Of a DNA stretch of 64,000 nt, positions 19,072 through 28,534 are shown piece by piece. The notes under the pieces were generated by a model. It did no database searches and was not told the DNA's origin. It saw nothing but the letters and a program-made list of their open reading frames with translations. Origin of the DNA: Pseudomonas viridiflava (GTDB lineage: Bacteria > Pseudomonadota > Gammaproteobacteria > Pseudomonadales > Pseudomonadaceae); NCBI RefSeq assembly GCF_900601905.1, contig NZ_UWFA01000170.1, positions 401,364 to 465,363 of the forward strand. The letters run 5' to 3'. Position 1 is the stretch's first letter. Each line of letters opens with the position of its first letter. A program made the position numbers and the translations under genes.

Positions 19072-19091
19072 CGGCAGTTGCTCAACTGCCG
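19072..19091. terminator. bidirectional terminator hairpin
   Basis: CGGCAGTTG-CT-CAACTGCCG, a 9-bp perfect stem, between the hypothetical gene and the convergent phaG; it includes the phaG stop codon. Confidence 0.7.
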
Positions 19092-19459
19092 CCTGAATTG
19101 CCCTGCCCATTGCCACTGCTGACTTCCGGCGGGACGTCATCGCCCGCCATGCGCTTGCGGAACAGCCCTGTGCGCGCCAGCAACAAGGTGGTCACCGGCA
19201 CGGTGATCGACAGCAGGATCGGGATGAGCCATGCATGGATCACCGGGCCGCCCTTGAGTGCGGAAAAATACAGGATCGAGGCCAGCGCTACGCACCAGGC
19301 ACCCAGCGTGGAGGCCAGTGCAGGCGGGTGCATGCGCTGGAAAAACTCTTTCATGCGCAGGATGCCCAGTGCGCCGGTGAGCACGAACAGGCTGCTGGCC
19401 AGCAGCAGTGCTGCGGTGAGAATTTCGACCCAGAACGGCAGGACCATGGACGAATTCAT
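19082..19459 (-). CDS. phaG: monovalent cation/H+ antiporter subunit G
   Basis: A 125-residue membrane subunit of the Mrp/Pha/Sha multisubunit Na+(K+)/H+ antiporter. Three hydrophobic helices are visible, with the family motif GALGILRMKEFFQRMHPP between the first two and a polar tail. It is the last gene of the operon; its start overlaps the phaF stop by four bases. All subunits are needed for antiport in the characterised systems. Confidence 0.92.
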   Translation of the reverse strand: MNSSMVLPFWVEILTAALLLASSLFVLTGALGILRMKEFFQRMHPPALASTLGAWCVALASILYFSALKGGPVIHAWLIPILLSITVPVTTLLLARTGLFRKRMAGDDVPPEVSSGNGQGNSGGS

Positions 19460-19734
19460 TCGATCACCTCTCCACGCAGCAGAAATTTGGCCAGGGCGAA
19501 GGAGCCGACGAAGCCGAACAGCGCAATCAACAAGGCGGCCTCGAAGTAGGTATCACTGGCGTAGCGGATGCCCAGCACCAGCATCATCAGCATGGCGATG
19601 ATGTACATGTAATCCAGCGCCAGAACCCGGTCCTGAGCCGAAGGTCCCTTGAGCAGGCGCACAAGCGTCAGGACCATGGCCAGGGCGAAGATGAGCAAGC
19701 TGGCCAGGATGGCGTTGCTAAGCAGGTCAGTCAT
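19456..19734 (-). CDS. phaF: monovalent cation/H+ antiporter subunit F
   Basis: A 92-residue subunit with three membrane helices. The conserved LLKGPSAQDRVLALD segment after the first helix is the hallmark of MrpF/PhaF. It overlaps phaE upstream and phaG downstream by four bases each, indicating translational coupling. Confidence 0.92.
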   Translation of the reverse strand: MTDLLSNAILASLLIFALAMVLTLVRLLKGPSAQDRVLALDYMYIIAMLMMLVLGIRYASDTYFEAALLIALFGFVGSFALAKFLLRGEVIE

Positions 19735-20219
19735 TCGAAAATCTCCATCAGCGGGCGCTCGTACGTGCGCTTGAAGTGCTCGATGAAGTGCGCTTCATCC
19801 TCAAGATCGAACACATGCATCAACAGCACGCTGCGGTCCAGCGCCAGTTCGGACCAGACAGTGCCCGGCACCACCGTTGTGATCATCGACAGCGCCGCCA
19901 GCCCGTTGGCGTCGCGCAAGTCCAGCGGGATCTTGACGAATGCCGAGCGTGGCGGGCGGCGTCTGGCGTTCCAGACGGTCCAGGCCACTGCTACGTTGGA
20001 GGCCAGCACATCGCGGCCGATCAGCAGCAATAAACGCAGGATGACCCCTGGCCTGCGAATGCTGACCGGTAGCGGGCGCAATGGTGCCATCCACAACGGG
20101 GCGAGAACACCCAGCAGTAACGCGAGCAGAATGTTGCCGGGGCTCACCGATACGTTCAGCACCAGCCACAGCACGGCCAGCGCAACCGAAAACCAGGGCG
20201 CGGGAAAATAACGCTTCAT
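19731..20219 (-). CDS. phaE: monovalent cation/H+ antiporter subunit E
   Basis: A 162-residue subunit with N-terminal membrane helices and a cytoplasmic domain. Typical MrpE features are the FVKIPLDLRDANGLAALSM segment and TVVPGTVWSELALDR. It overlaps phaD and phaF by four bases each. Confidence 0.92.
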   Translation of the reverse strand: MKRYFPAPWFSVALAVLWLVLNVSVSPGNILLALLLGVLAPLWMAPLRPLPVSIRRPGVILRLLLLIGRDVLASNVAVAWTVWNARRRPPRSAFVKIPLDLRDANGLAALSMITTVVPGTVWSELALDRSVLLMHVFDLEDEAHFIEHFKRTYERPLMEIFE

Positions 20220-21901
20220 GGCTGCACCGCCGAAATCCCGGTGTCACTGACGGGGCCCGATAGCGGCCGGGTGGCCATTACCGACTGGATATATTGCTTG
20301 GGCTCGTGCAGCGCTGATGCCGTGTCCCGGGTGTAGCGCAGCAGCGGCTCGGCCTGGAAAGTCAGTGCCACGCACAGGCCCAGCAGAATCACGATGGGCA
20401 GGCATTCATAGCGACGCAGCAGCGGCGACGGGCGCTCCCGCGGCGTCCAGAAACGCTGGATGCCAACGCGGGAAAACGCCAGCAACGAGGCCAGGCCCGA
20501 GAAGATCAACAGCGCCACCAGCATCCAGCCCTGAGTGGAAATCGTCTCATCCTGAGCAACATCCAGGCCCAGCGGGTTGAGCAATGCACTGAGCAGGCTC
20601 AACTTGCCGATGAAGCCGGACAGCGGCGGCATGCCGATGACCAGCAGCGCAGAGACGATAAAGCCCAGGCCCAGAAATGCCATGGTCATGGGAATGACCT
20701 GTCCCACCACGGCCTTTTGTTGATCATCCAGATTGGTGCCGGGCGGCGGGTTCAATGATTCCACGGTGCGCGGGAGTTGATCGGGGTCATCTTCCATGGC
20801 GATGTCGTTGACCGAGCGCGAGCGTTCGATCAGTTCGGCGAGCAGGAACATCGCACTGAGGGCCAGGGTCGAGCTGATCAGGTAGAACAGCGCTCCCGCC
20901 GTCAGGCTTGGCTGGGCAAAACCGATGGCCGATAACAGTATCCCCGCCGACACCAGAATGCTCAGGCTTGCCATGCGCTCCAGGCGCTGGGCGGCAATGA
21001 TTGCCACTGCGGCGGTGAAGATCGTCGCCATGCCGCCATAAATCAACCAGTCACCGCCGAAAAAGGCAGAGGGTCCGGCCTGTACCGAAAACAGCAGGGT
21101 CCAGAGCCGCAACAACGTGTAAATGCCGACTTTGGTCATGATCGCGAACATCGCGGCGACCGGGGCGCTTGCTGCCGAGTAGGCCGGGGCCAGCCAGAAA
21201 TTCAGCGGCCACATGCCCGCCTTGGTCAGAAAAGCCACGGCCAGAATCGCCGCGCCCGTATGTAAAAGGCCCAGATCAGCCTCGGGCACCTGCGGAATCT
21301 TGACTGCCAGGTCGGCCATGTTCAGGGTGCCGGTCACCCCATAGATCAGCGCGGCGCCTATCAGGAACAGCGATGAAGCCAGCAGGTTGATCGCAATGTA
21401 ATGCAGGCCTGCCGAAACCCTGGCCCGCCCCGAGCCATGCAGCATCAGGCCATACGAAGCCGCCAGCAGCACTTCGAAAAACACGAACAGGTTGAACAGG
21501 TCGGCGGTCAGGAACGCGCCGTACAAGCCCATCAATTGAATCTGGAACAGCGCGTGAAAACTGGCACCCGCCCGGTCCCAGCGGGCCAGCGCGAATAACA
21601 GCGCGCAGACGCCAACGATCCCGGTCAGAACCAGCATCATGGCCGACAGGTGATCGACCACCAGCACGATGCCGAACGGCACTTCCCAGTTGCCCGGCAA
21701 GTACACGCCAATCGAGCCGGTAGAGCCGCTGGTCTGTACCCAAATGAACAAGATGATGGAGATACCCAGGCCTAACATGCTGGACAGCAGATTGATCCGT
21801 GCCTTGAGCGGTCGGTGTTTTTCACCAAGCCACAGCATGATTGCGGCCGTCAGCAGCGGCAGCAGGATCGGGGCAACGATCAGTTGATTCATCAACGTCA
21901 T
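20216..21901 (-). CDS. phaD: monovalent cation/H+ antiporter subunit D
   Basis: A 561-residue polytopic subunit related to NuoM/NuoN of complex I, with about 14 helices. The proton-channel core is recognisable around LFVFFEVLLAASYGL (conserved Glu) and LTKAGMWPLNFWLAPAYS (conserved Lys and TM7-8 region). A polar insert at about residues 355-395 separates late helices. Its start meets the phaC stop by one base. Confidence 0.93.
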   Translation of the reverse strand: MTLMNQLIVAPILLPLLTAAIMLWLGEKHRPLKARINLLSSMLGLGISIILFIWVQTSGSTGSIGVYLPGNWEVPFGIVLVVDHLSAMMLVLTGIVGVCALLFALARWDRAGASFHALFQIQLMGLYGAFLTADLFNLFVFFEVLLAASYGLMLHGSGRARVSAGLHYIAINLLASSLFLIGAALIYGVTGTLNMADLAVKIPQVPEADLGLLHTGAAILAVAFLTKAGMWPLNFWLAPAYSAASAPVAAMFAIMTKVGIYTLLRLWTLLFSVQAGPSAFFGGDWLIYGGMATIFTAAVAIIAAQRLERMASLSILVSAGILLSAIGFAQPSLTAGALFYLISSTLALSAMFLLAELIERSRSVNDIAMEDDPDQLPRTVESLNPPPGTNLDDQQKAVVGQVIPMTMAFLGLGFIVSALLVIGMPPLSGFIGKLSLLSALLNPLGLDVAQDETISTQGWMLVALLIFSGLASLLAFSRVGIQRFWTPRERPSPLLRRYECLPIVILLGLCVALTFQAEPLLRYTRDTASALHEPKQYIQSVMATRPLSGPVSDTGISAVQP

Positions 21902-22242
21902 TATTTGGGCTCCCGGCCATCTACGTGGTCGGTGCCGGTCAATCCCCGGGAAGCCAGCAGCAGCACCAGAAACAGCGCGGTCATGGCGAAGCTGATAACG
22001 ATGGCGGTGAGGACCAGTGCCTGAGGCAGCGGATCGGTGTAGTGCAGCAGGTCTTGCGGCACGCCGTCCTTGATGATCGGCTCACGGCCGATAAACAGGC
22101 TACCCATGCTGAAAATGAACAGGTTGACGCCATACGACAACAGGCACAGACCCATGACCACTTGAAAAGTCCGGGGACGCAGGATCAGCCAGACGCCTGA
22201 GGCGGCCAGTACTCCGATGGCAATGGCGATGACTTCTTCCAT
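21901..22242 (-). CDS. phaC: monovalent cation/H+ antiporter subunit C
   Basis: A 113-residue subunit homologous to NuoK, with three helices; GLCLLSYGVNLFIFSMG carries the conserved central helix. The ATG overlaps the phaAB stop by one base (TGATG). Confidence 0.92.
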   Translation of the reverse strand: MEEVIAIAIGVLAASGVWLILRPRTFQVVMGLCLLSYGVNLFIFSMGSLFIGREPIIKDGVPQDLLHYTDPLPQALVLTAIVISFAMTALFLVLLLASRGLTGTDHVDGREPK

Positions 22243-25184
22243 CAGCTAGCTCCTTGTTCGGCGATGATGTCGGCGATGGGGGTGGGCACCGGCTTGGGCA
22301 GCGATGTCGGGCGATGGCTACGCACCGATTGGTGGGCCAGCGCGGTCAGGATCAGCAAGGTCGAGCCGACCACCACGGCGTACACGCCGATATCAAAGAA
22401 CAGGGCGCTGGCCACGTGGATTTCCCCCAGTACCGGCACATCCAGATGCGCGGTATGGGTGGTCATGAACGGATAGCCGAGGAACATTGAGCCCAGCCCG
22501 GTGCAGATCGCGAACAACAGACCGGTGCCCATCCAGCGCAGCGGCCTCAGGCTCATCTGCGCTTCGACCCATTGAGTGCCCGCCACCATGTATTGCAGGA
22601 TGAAGGCCACCGACATCACCAGCCCGGCGACAAACCCGCCGCCCGGCTGGTTGTGGCCGCGCATGAACAGGTACATCGACACCACCACCGCAATCGGCAA
22701 CAACAAACGCACCAGCACGGCCGGTACCATCATGAAGCCCAGTGCGGTATCGCTGGCAGTGCGCGGGTTGACCAGATCGGTGACCACATCGCGTGCCAGC
22801 AAACGCTGCTGGGCGGGCAGCGGAATACTTTCCTTAGGTGGGCGGAAACGTCTGAGCAGGGCAAACACGGTCAGTGCCACCGCTGCCAGCACGGTGATTT
22901 CGCCAAAGGTGTCAAAGCCGCGGAAGTCCACCAGCATCACGTTGACCACGTTGCTGCCACCACCTTCCGGGATAGCCCGGCTCAGGTAGAACGAGGAGAT
23001 GGCATTGGGGGTCGCACGGGTCAGCATCGCGTAGGACAACAACGCCATGCCCGCGCCGACCAGTATCGACAGGATCAGGTCGCGGACCCGACGAGTACGG
23101 GCGCGCAACCGGGTACTGATCGAAGGCGCGACGTCTTCATTGCGGCGTGGCAGCCAGCGCAGGCCGAGCAGGATCAGCACCGAAGTGACAACCTCGACCA
23201 CCAGTTGAGTCAGGGCCAGATCCGGGGCGGAGAACCAGACGAAGGTTACGCAGGTCATCAGCCCACAGACGCTGACCATGATCACCGCAGCCAGACGGTG
23301 GTATTTACCCTGCCATGCGGCACCCAGCGCACAGGCGATGGCAATGATCCACAACGTTACAAATACGCCGGAGCCCGGGATTTTCGGTCGGTCGCCCCAG
23401 GTCAGCCCGCTGAAATACATCGGGATGAAACCGCCAATCACGGCTGCCAGCACCACCAGGAACAGTTGCGGCTGCAGCCGACGAGTGCTGATCCTGCGCT
23501 CGAAGCGCCGCGCCCAACGGGTCCCGATCACCAGCGAGCGTTCGAAGAAATGTTTGCCATTGAGGCGATGTACCAGCGGTGGCCCGACAAAGCGATTCTG
23601 TTTGAAAGGCTTGCGCAGCAGCAGATACAGAACAATGCCGCCTGCCATGGCAATCAGGCTCATGATCATCGGCGCGTTCCAGCCGTGCCACACCGCCAGG
23701 CTGTACTCGGGCAGTACGCCGCCGACCACCGGTTGTGCGGCGGCGGCCAACAGCGGCGCCACCGATTGTGCCGGGAAGATCCCGACGATCACGCAGGCAA
23801 TCACCAGGAACTCGACCGGAGCGCGCATCCAGCGTGGCGGCTCGTGGGGCGTGTGCGGCAGATCGGTCGCTTTCGGACCGAAAAACACATCGACGGTAAA
23901 GCGCAGGGAATAGGCCACGCTGAACGTCCCGGCGATGGTCGCAATCACCGGCAGCGCCATTTCCACCCCAGCCGAGGACGAGATGAACACGGTTTCGGCG
24001 AAGAACATTTCCTTGGACAGGAAGCCGTTGAGCAGGGGAACCCCGGCCATCGACGCGCTGGCGACCATCGCCAGTGTGGCTGTGTAGGGGATCAGCTTGA
24101 TCAGACCGCTGAGCTTGCGGATATCCCGCGTGCCGCTCTCATGGTCGATGATGCCTGCGGCCATGAACAGCGAGGCCTTGAAGGTCGCATGGTTGAGAAT
24201 GTGAAACACCGCCGCCACCGCCGCCAGAGGGCTGTTCAGGCCCAGCAACAAGGTGATCAAACCCAGGTGACTGATGGTTGAGTAAGCCAGCAAACCCTTG
24301 AGGTCATTCTGGAAAATCGCTGCGTAAGCCCCGATCAGCAGGGTGCAGGCACCGGCGCCGCTGACCATCCAGAACCACTGTTCAGTTCCGGACAAGGCGG
24401 GCCAGAAGCGGGCCATGAGAAACACCCCGGCTTTGACCATGGTCGCCGAGTGCAGGTAGGCCGACACCGGAGTGGGTGCCGCCATTGCATGCGGCAGCCA
24501 GAAATGGAACGGGAATTGCGCGCTCTTGCTCAGGGCGCCGATCAGGATCAGGGTCAGCAGCACCGGGTACAAAGCATGGGCCCGGATCGCTTCCCCGGAT
24601 GCCAGGACCCGATCCAGGTCATAACTGCCGACCACGTGGCCCAGCAGCATCACCCCCACCAACAGTGCCAGGCCACCCGCACCGGTAACCATCAGCGCCA
24701 TATACGCGCCGCGACGTGCATCCGCCCGGTGGTGCCAATAACCGATCAGCAGAAACGAGAAAACACTGGTCAGCTCCCAGAAAAACACGATCTGGATCAA
24801 ATTCCCGGAGATCACCAGCCCGAGCATGGCGCCCATGAACGCCAGGAAGAAAGCGAAAAACCTCGGCACCGGGTCGTCGGGTGACATGTAATAGCGGGCG
24901 TACAGCGCAACCAGGGCGCCGATGCCCAGCACCAGCATGGAAAACAGCCAGGCAAAGCCGTCCATGCGCAAGACGAAATTCAGTCCAAGGCTGGGCAACC
25001 AGAAATATTCTTCGCGGATCACGCCGCCATCGACGATCTGCGGGTACCACAAGGCAACCTGAATCGCGCCGGTCACGGCCACAAGGCCTGCGAGAATGGA
25101 TTCAGCGTTACGTGCGTTGTGCGGCAAAAAAGCCGCCAGACAGCTGCCGATGAATGGCAGAAGCAGTAGAACTATCAGGGACAT
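22242..25184 (-). CDS. phaAB: monovalent cation/H+ antiporter fused subunit A/B
   Basis: A 980-residue fusion. Residues about 1-770 are the NuoL-like subunit A with its channel motifs (FFWELTSVFSFLLIGYWHH; SAQFPFHFWLPHAMAAPTPV; HILNHATFKASLFMAAG). The last 200 residues match MrpB (QPGGGFVAGLVMSVAFILQY; FDIGVYAVVVGSTLL). Such A+B fusion is usual for the Pseudomonas and rhizobial Pha/Sha systems. It is the first gene of the six-gene operon phaAB-C-D-E-F-G, which serves Na+ tolerance, pH homeostasis and, in P. aeruginosa, virulence. The preceding transporter gene is on the same strand, 140 bases upstream. Confidence 0.94.
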   Translation of the reverse strand: MSLIVLLLLPFIGSCLAAFLPHNARNAESILAGLVAVTGAIQVALWYPQIVDGGVIREEYFWLPSLGLNFVLRMDGFAWLFSMLVLGIGALVALYARYYMSPDDPVPRFFAFFLAFMGAMLGLVISGNLIQIVFFWELTSVFSFLLIGYWHHRADARRGAYMALMVTGAGGLALLVGVMLLGHVVGSYDLDRVLASGEAIRAHALYPVLLTLILIGALSKSAQFPFHFWLPHAMAAPTPVSAYLHSATMVKAGVFLMARFWPALSGTEQWFWMVSGAGACTLLIGAYAAIFQNDLKGLLAYSTISHLGLITLLLGLNSPLAAVAAVFHILNHATFKASLFMAAGIIDHESGTRDIRKLSGLIKLIPYTATLAMVASASMAGVPLLNGFLSKEMFFAETVFISSSAGVEMALPVIATIAGTFSVAYSLRFTVDVFFGPKATDLPHTPHEPPRWMRAPVEFLVIACVIVGIFPAQSVAPLLAAAAQPVVGGVLPEYSLAVWHGWNAPMIMSLIAMAGGIVLYLLLRKPFKQNRFVGPPLVHRLNGKHFFERSLVIGTRWARRFERRISTRRLQPQLFLVVLAAVIGGFIPMYFSGLTWGDRPKIPGSGVFVTLWIIAIACALGAAWQGKYHRLAAVIMVSVCGLMTCVTFVWFSAPDLALTQLVVEVVTSVLILLGLRWLPRRNEDVAPSISTRLRARTRRVRDLILSILVGAGMALLSYAMLTRATPNAISSFYLSRAIPEGGGSNVVNVMLVDFRGFDTFGEITVLAAVALTVFALLRRFRPPKESIPLPAQQRLLARDVVTDLVNPRTASDTALGFMMVPAVLVRLLLPIAVVVSMYLFMRGHNQPGGGFVAGLVMSVAFILQYMVAGTQWVEAQMSLRPLRWMGTGLLFAICTGLGSMFLGYPFMTTHTAHLDVPVLGEIHVASALFFDIGVYAVVVGSTLLILTALAHQSVRSHRPTSLPKPVPTPIADIIAEQGAS

Positions 25185-25263
25185 AGGCTTCTAATCTGCA
25201 GGGAAATGTCAAGGATCATACGTGCTGGTCCGTTGATCACCAACCGACAAGGTGTCGCAGAAT

Positions 25264-25280
25264 CCTACAGACCCTGTAGG
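25264..25280. repeat. short hairpin CCTACAG-ACC-CTGTAGG
   Basis: Perfect 7-bp inverted repeat between the DMT transporter stop and the phaAB start. The CTGTAGG core resembles the outer arm of local REP elements, so it may be a solitary REP remnant or a weak terminator. Confidence 0.4.
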
Positions 25281-25324
25281 AAGAAGGTTGGTTCGCTGTA
25301 GTTAAGCGCCGTTTTGCCGGGGCG

Positions 25325-26248
25325 TCAGTCAGCTTCTTTGAAAGGTGGGTCTTTTTCCACGGCCGGTTCGGCAAGTTTGCTGCGGCCTTTCATTTCGCTG
25401 ACGATTACCCCGGCGACGATCAGCGCCGCGCCCAGCAAGGCGATCCCCGGCAGCCGCTCTCCGGCAAGCCGCCCGACAATCCCGGCCCAGACCGGCTCAC
25501 CGGCATAAATCACCGTGGCGCGGGTTGGCGAAACGGTTTTCTGTGCCCAGTTCATGGCCACTTGAATCACCGCACTCATTGCACCCAGGCCAATGGCCGT
25601 GATCACCAGCATCCAGGAGAAGTCCGGCAATTGCTCTGCGGTAGGCACAATCATCAGAAACGACAGCAGCGACGCGGTCGCCAGCTGGATCACTGTCACC
25701 CGGCGCACATCCACTTTGCCGGCGTAGGCGCTGATCAGGATGATTTCAGCGGCAATCGCAACGGCGCTGATCACGGTCGCGATTTCTCCGGAGCTGAACT
25801 GCAACGCTGCGCCCTCGGGGCCGGCCAGCAGCATCAGCCCGGCGAATGCCAGGCCGATGCCCAGGCTTGGCATCAGCCCGGGCCGACGTCCCAGCACCAG
25901 CCATTGCAACAACGGCACAAATGGCACATAAAGCGCGGTGATGAATGCCGATTGGCTGCTGGGAATGGTCTGCAGGCCGATGGTCTGCAAGCCATAACCG
26001 AGCATGATGGCAAGGCCGATAGCCACCCCGGCTTTCAGTTCCAGCCAGGTAAACCCGCGCAACGCATTGATTGAGCATAGAGCGACGATAATCGCTGCGG
26101 CGGCAAAGCGCAGGCCGACGAAAAACATCGGTCCGCTGACGGTCATCGCATGCTGCACGATCAGAAACGTACCGCCCCACAGGACCGTGATAAAAATCAG
26201 CACGGCTTCGGCTTTACTGATGCGGGGGGTTAAAAAGGTAGACTTCAT
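25325..26248 (-). CDS. DMT superfamily (EamA) transporter
   Basis: A 307-residue inner-membrane transporter with ten hydrophobic helices in two EamA repeats (starting near AEAVLIFITVLWGGTFL and EIATVISAVAIAAEIILI). The conserved second-repeat ending PTRATVIYAGEPVWAGIVG is present. The family exports amino acids and other metabolites. The start is ATG 26248, preceded by GGTGAG; the frame continues upstream but its extension is antisense to the regulator. It is divergent from the XRE-cupin regulator, which probably controls it. Confidence 0.88.
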   Translation of the reverse strand: MKSTFLTPRISKAEAVLIFITVLWGGTFLIVQHAMTVSGPMFFVGLRFAAAAIIVALCSINALRGFTWLELKAGVAIGLAIMLGYGLQTIGLQTIPSSQSAFITALYVPFVPLLQWLVLGRRPGLMPSLGIGLAFAGLMLLAGPEGAALQFSSGEIATVISAVAIAAEIILISAYAGKVDVRRVTVIQLATASLLSFLMIVPTAEQLPDFSWMLVITAIGLGAMSAVIQVAMNWAQKTVSPTRATVIYAGEPVWAGIVGRLAGERLPGIALLGAALIVAGVIVSEMKGRSKLAEPAVEKDPPFKEAD

Positions 26249-26301
26249 GCTTCTCACCGGGTTGAGCGTGCGTGATGCGAGTGCGCGACATCGAAAGCTG
26301 G

Positions 26302-26313
26302 GCAGTATACTGC
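26302..26313. promoter_or_regulatory. palindrome GCAGTATACTGC with -10 element
   Basis: Perfect 12-bp palindrome containing TATACT, a near-consensus -10, 22 bases before the XRE gene start and in the 87-bp divergent region. It fits an autoregulatory operator of that repressor. Confidence 0.5.
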
Positions 26314-26335
26314 GCAAAATTACTGAGAGACGACT

Positions 26336-26899
26336 TTGAGTAACGAAAGTTTGCAGCGTGCGCCGGTGTTGCAGCACGTCAGCCAGAATGTGCGCCGCTT
26401 GCGTAACGCACTGGACATGAGTCAGACCGCGCTGGCGGAGAAATCCGGGGTCAGTCGGCGGATGCTGGTGGCGATTGAAGCCGGGGAAAAGAACGTCAGC
26501 CTGGCGACCCTTGATCGGGTCGCCGAAGCGCTGGAAGTTGCGTTCAGCGATTTGATTCAGGCGCCTGATCATCGTGACTCCAGTCGCATCAATGAAGTGG
26601 CCTGGGCAGGCTCGATTCCTGGCAGCCGCGCCGTTTTGCTGGCCAAGGCCACCGCCCGGCGAGAGGTGGAACTGTGGGAGTTCAGCCTGGAACCCGGCGA
26701 GGCCTATCAAGCCGAAGCTGACCCGGAAGGCTGGAGTGAGCAGGTGTATGTGGTGCATGGCCAACTGACGGTCAATCTGGTGGAGGCGGTCCATCAAGTC
26801 GCCACAGGCGGGTTCTTCATGTTCGCCAGCAACCAGGTTCACAGTTACGAGAACCGGGGCGAGGTCAGCGTGCGGTTTGTGCGCAATGTGGTGTTGTGA
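26336..26899 (+). CDS. XRE-family regulator with cupin sensor domain
   Basis: A 187-residue transcription regulator. The N-terminal helix-turn-helix (NVRRLRNALDMSQTALAEKSGVSRR, residues about 18-43) is followed by a C-terminal cupin barrel (SEQVYVVHGQLTV and FMFASNQVHSYENRG). The layout matches PuuR/SutR-like regulators that sense small ligands. A TTG start at 26336 is used, with GAGAG just upstream. It is divergent from the DMT exporter, the usual arrangement for a regulator and its transport target. Confidence 0.87.
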   Translation: MSNESLQRAPVLQHVSQNVRRLRNALDMSQTALAEKSGVSRRMLVAIEAGEKNVSLATLDRVAEALEVAFSDLIQAPDHRDSSRINEVAWAGSIPGSRAVLLAKATARREVELWEFSLEPGEAYQAEADPEGWSEQVYVVHGQLTVNLVEAVHQVATGGFFMFASNQVHSYENRGEVSVRFVRNVVL

Positions 26900-26915
26900 C
26901 CCTCAAACGCCATGG

Positions 26916-27009
26916 TGTGGGAACGGCTTCAGCCGGTAAGGCAGCCTTGTTATAGACGCATATGCGCAGGCTGTACCGGCCTCGTCCCGGCTAAAGCCGG
27001 TCCCACACA
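26916..27009. repeat. REPIN (GGCTTCAGCCGG type)
   Basis: TGTGGGAACGGCTTCAGCCG at 26916-26935 is inverted relative to CGGCTAAAGCCGGTCCCACA, which ends at 27007. The spacer is about 50 bases. Confidence 0.8.
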
Positions 27010-27063
27010 GAAGGCATTGCAACTCTGATAGCCACGCGTTTTTGATGGGAGCCATCCTGAATC

Positions 27064-28482
27064 ATGAACTCCAGCCTCGACCCGAACATTGAAACGCCCG
27101 ACATCCTGATCATCGGTGGTGGCCTGAGCGGCTGCATGCTGGCGGTGCAACTGCTTCGGCTGCCCGGAAAACGGCGGATTCGGATCGTCGAACCACGCAG
27201 CGAATTGGGCCGGGGCGAGGCCTACAGCGCGACCGAGCCTGGGCATACCCTCAACGGCAATGCCGCACGCATGAGCGTGGATCCGGACAATGCCGACGAC
27301 CTGACCCATTGGCTGATCGATCATATTGCGGCTGGCGGGTGGCCTGAGGCCCATGAGCAGGACGTGCCGGTTGCCGAGCTGTTCCCGCCGCGTGGCGTGT
27401 TTGGTCTGTATGTGCAGCAGCGTCTGGCTGAGGCCCGGGTCGTTGGCGCTGTTCAGGGCTCCAGCGCCACGCATGTGCGAGGCGAGGTGGTGGACCTGCA
27501 AGTCGATGAAGCCGGGGTCCAGGTCAGGCTGGCCGATGATCAGGTCCTGCGCGGCCAGCTCGCGGTACTGGCCACTGGCATGTACGCCGCGTCGCGAACG
27601 CCGCAGCGTCAGTCCAGCGGCCTCAACGCCGCCGCCGTCGACCCCTGGGACGTGGGTGCCATGGGCGAGCTGGACCGGCAGGCACGGGTTATGATCATCG
27701 GTTCCGGGTTGACCATGGTGGACGCCGTTGTTTCGCTGCAGCAGGCCGGGCATCGCGGGCCAATACAGATTTTCTCGCGCCACGGCTTGCTGCCCCATGT
27801 GCGCAGGCAGCCACCCGCCTGGGCGGATTTCCTCGCCGAAGACCCGAGCATTCGCAGCCCTCGACAGTTGATGCGCGCGTTACGCGAGCAGTGTGAGCTG
27901 GCGATTAGGCGTGGCATCGACTGGCAGGCGCCACTGGACACCGTACGGGCCAATATCGGCCGGTTGTGGCATCAGGCGTCGGATGTCCAGCGTCGCCAAT
28001 TCGTGCGTCATGTCCGGCCATGGTGGGAAAGCCATCACCATCGCTCGCCGCCGCTGAGCGCCGCCTTGCTGGCACGATTGATCGAAGAGGGGCGGGTGAC
28101 GATTCACGCCGCATCCTTGCAGGGCTTTGAAACCTTGCCTTCGGGCGAACTGCAGGTTCGCCTTCGCCGACGCGGTGAAACACAGCCGACGGCGGTTATT
28201 GGCGACGCGCTGATCAACTCGACCGGCATCGAATACGACTGGCGCCGGGTAGACCGGCCGTTGCCCAGGCAGTTATTGGCGCGTGGCTTGATTCAGCCGG
28301 GCCCGTTGGCGCTGGGTATCGCCGCTGATCCAGGCGGTGCGGTACTGGATGCGCAAGGTAAGGTATCTGAGCGGCTTTTTGCGCTGGGCCCACCGTTGCG
28401 CGGCCTGTGGTGGGAAAGCACCGCCGTGACCGACGTGGCGGCACAGGCCAAAGCGCTGGCAGGGCGGTTGGCAAAGCGCTGA
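27064..28482 (+). CDS. FAD/NAD(P)-binding oxidoreductase
   Basis: A 472-residue flavoprotein. The N-terminal FAD-binding motif is IIGGGLSGCMLAVQ (residues about 17-30). A second nucleotide-binding motif, VMIIGSGLTMVDAVVSL (residues about 215-231), is followed by a conserved FSRHGLLPH segment. This arrangement matches the NAD_binding_9 / HdaH-like group of FAD-dependent proteins related to N-hydroxylating monooxygenases. The C-terminal FAD-contact region is GLWWESTAVTDVAAQA. The substrate is unknown. It lies alone between a REPIN and the convergent soxR. Confidence 0.82.
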   Translation: MNSSLDPNIETPDILIIGGGLSGCMLAVQLLRLPGKRRIRIVEPRSELGRGEAYSATEPGHTLNGNAARMSVDPDNADDLTHWLIDHIAAGGWPEAHEQDVPVAELFPPRGVFGLYVQQRLAEARVVGAVQGSSATHVRGEVVDLQVDEAGVQVRLADDQVLRGQLAVLATGMYAASRTPQRQSSGLNAAAVDPWDVGAMGELDRQARVMIIGSGLTMVDAVVSLQQAGHRGPIQIFSRHGLLPHVRRQPPAWADFLAEDPSIRSPRQLMRALREQCELAIRRGIDWQAPLDTVRANIGRLWHQASDVQRRQFVRHVRPWWESHHHRSPPLSAALLARLIEEGRVTIHAASLQGFETLPSGELQVRLRRRGETQPTAVIGDALINSTGIEYDWRRVDRPLPRQLLARGLIQPGPLALGIAADPGGAVLDAQGKVSERLFALGPPLRGLWWESTAVTDVAAQAKALAGRLAKR

Positions 28483-28492
28483 ACGATCGGCG

Positions 28493-28534
28493 ACCTGTAG
28501 GCGCTGTTCACAGCCTTCGGCAGCGCCTACAGGT
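28493..28534. terminator. bidirectional terminator / REP hairpin
   Basis: ACCTGTAGGCGCTG (28493-28506) pairs perfectly with CAGCGCCTACAGGT (28521-28534), a 14-bp stem with a 14-base loop. It lies between the flavoprotein gene and convergent soxR and includes the soxR stop codon. The arms resemble a REP core. Confidence 0.7.

Noticed and set aside
22572..24281. 569-codon open frame antisense to phaAB
   Set aside because: High G+C shadow frame rich in His, Gln and Arg; the opposite strand encodes a fully conserved antiporter subunit.
26249..26842. N-terminal extension of the DMT transporter frame
   Set aside because: Antisense to the XRE-cupin gene and not similar to transporters; ATG 26248 has a ribosome site.
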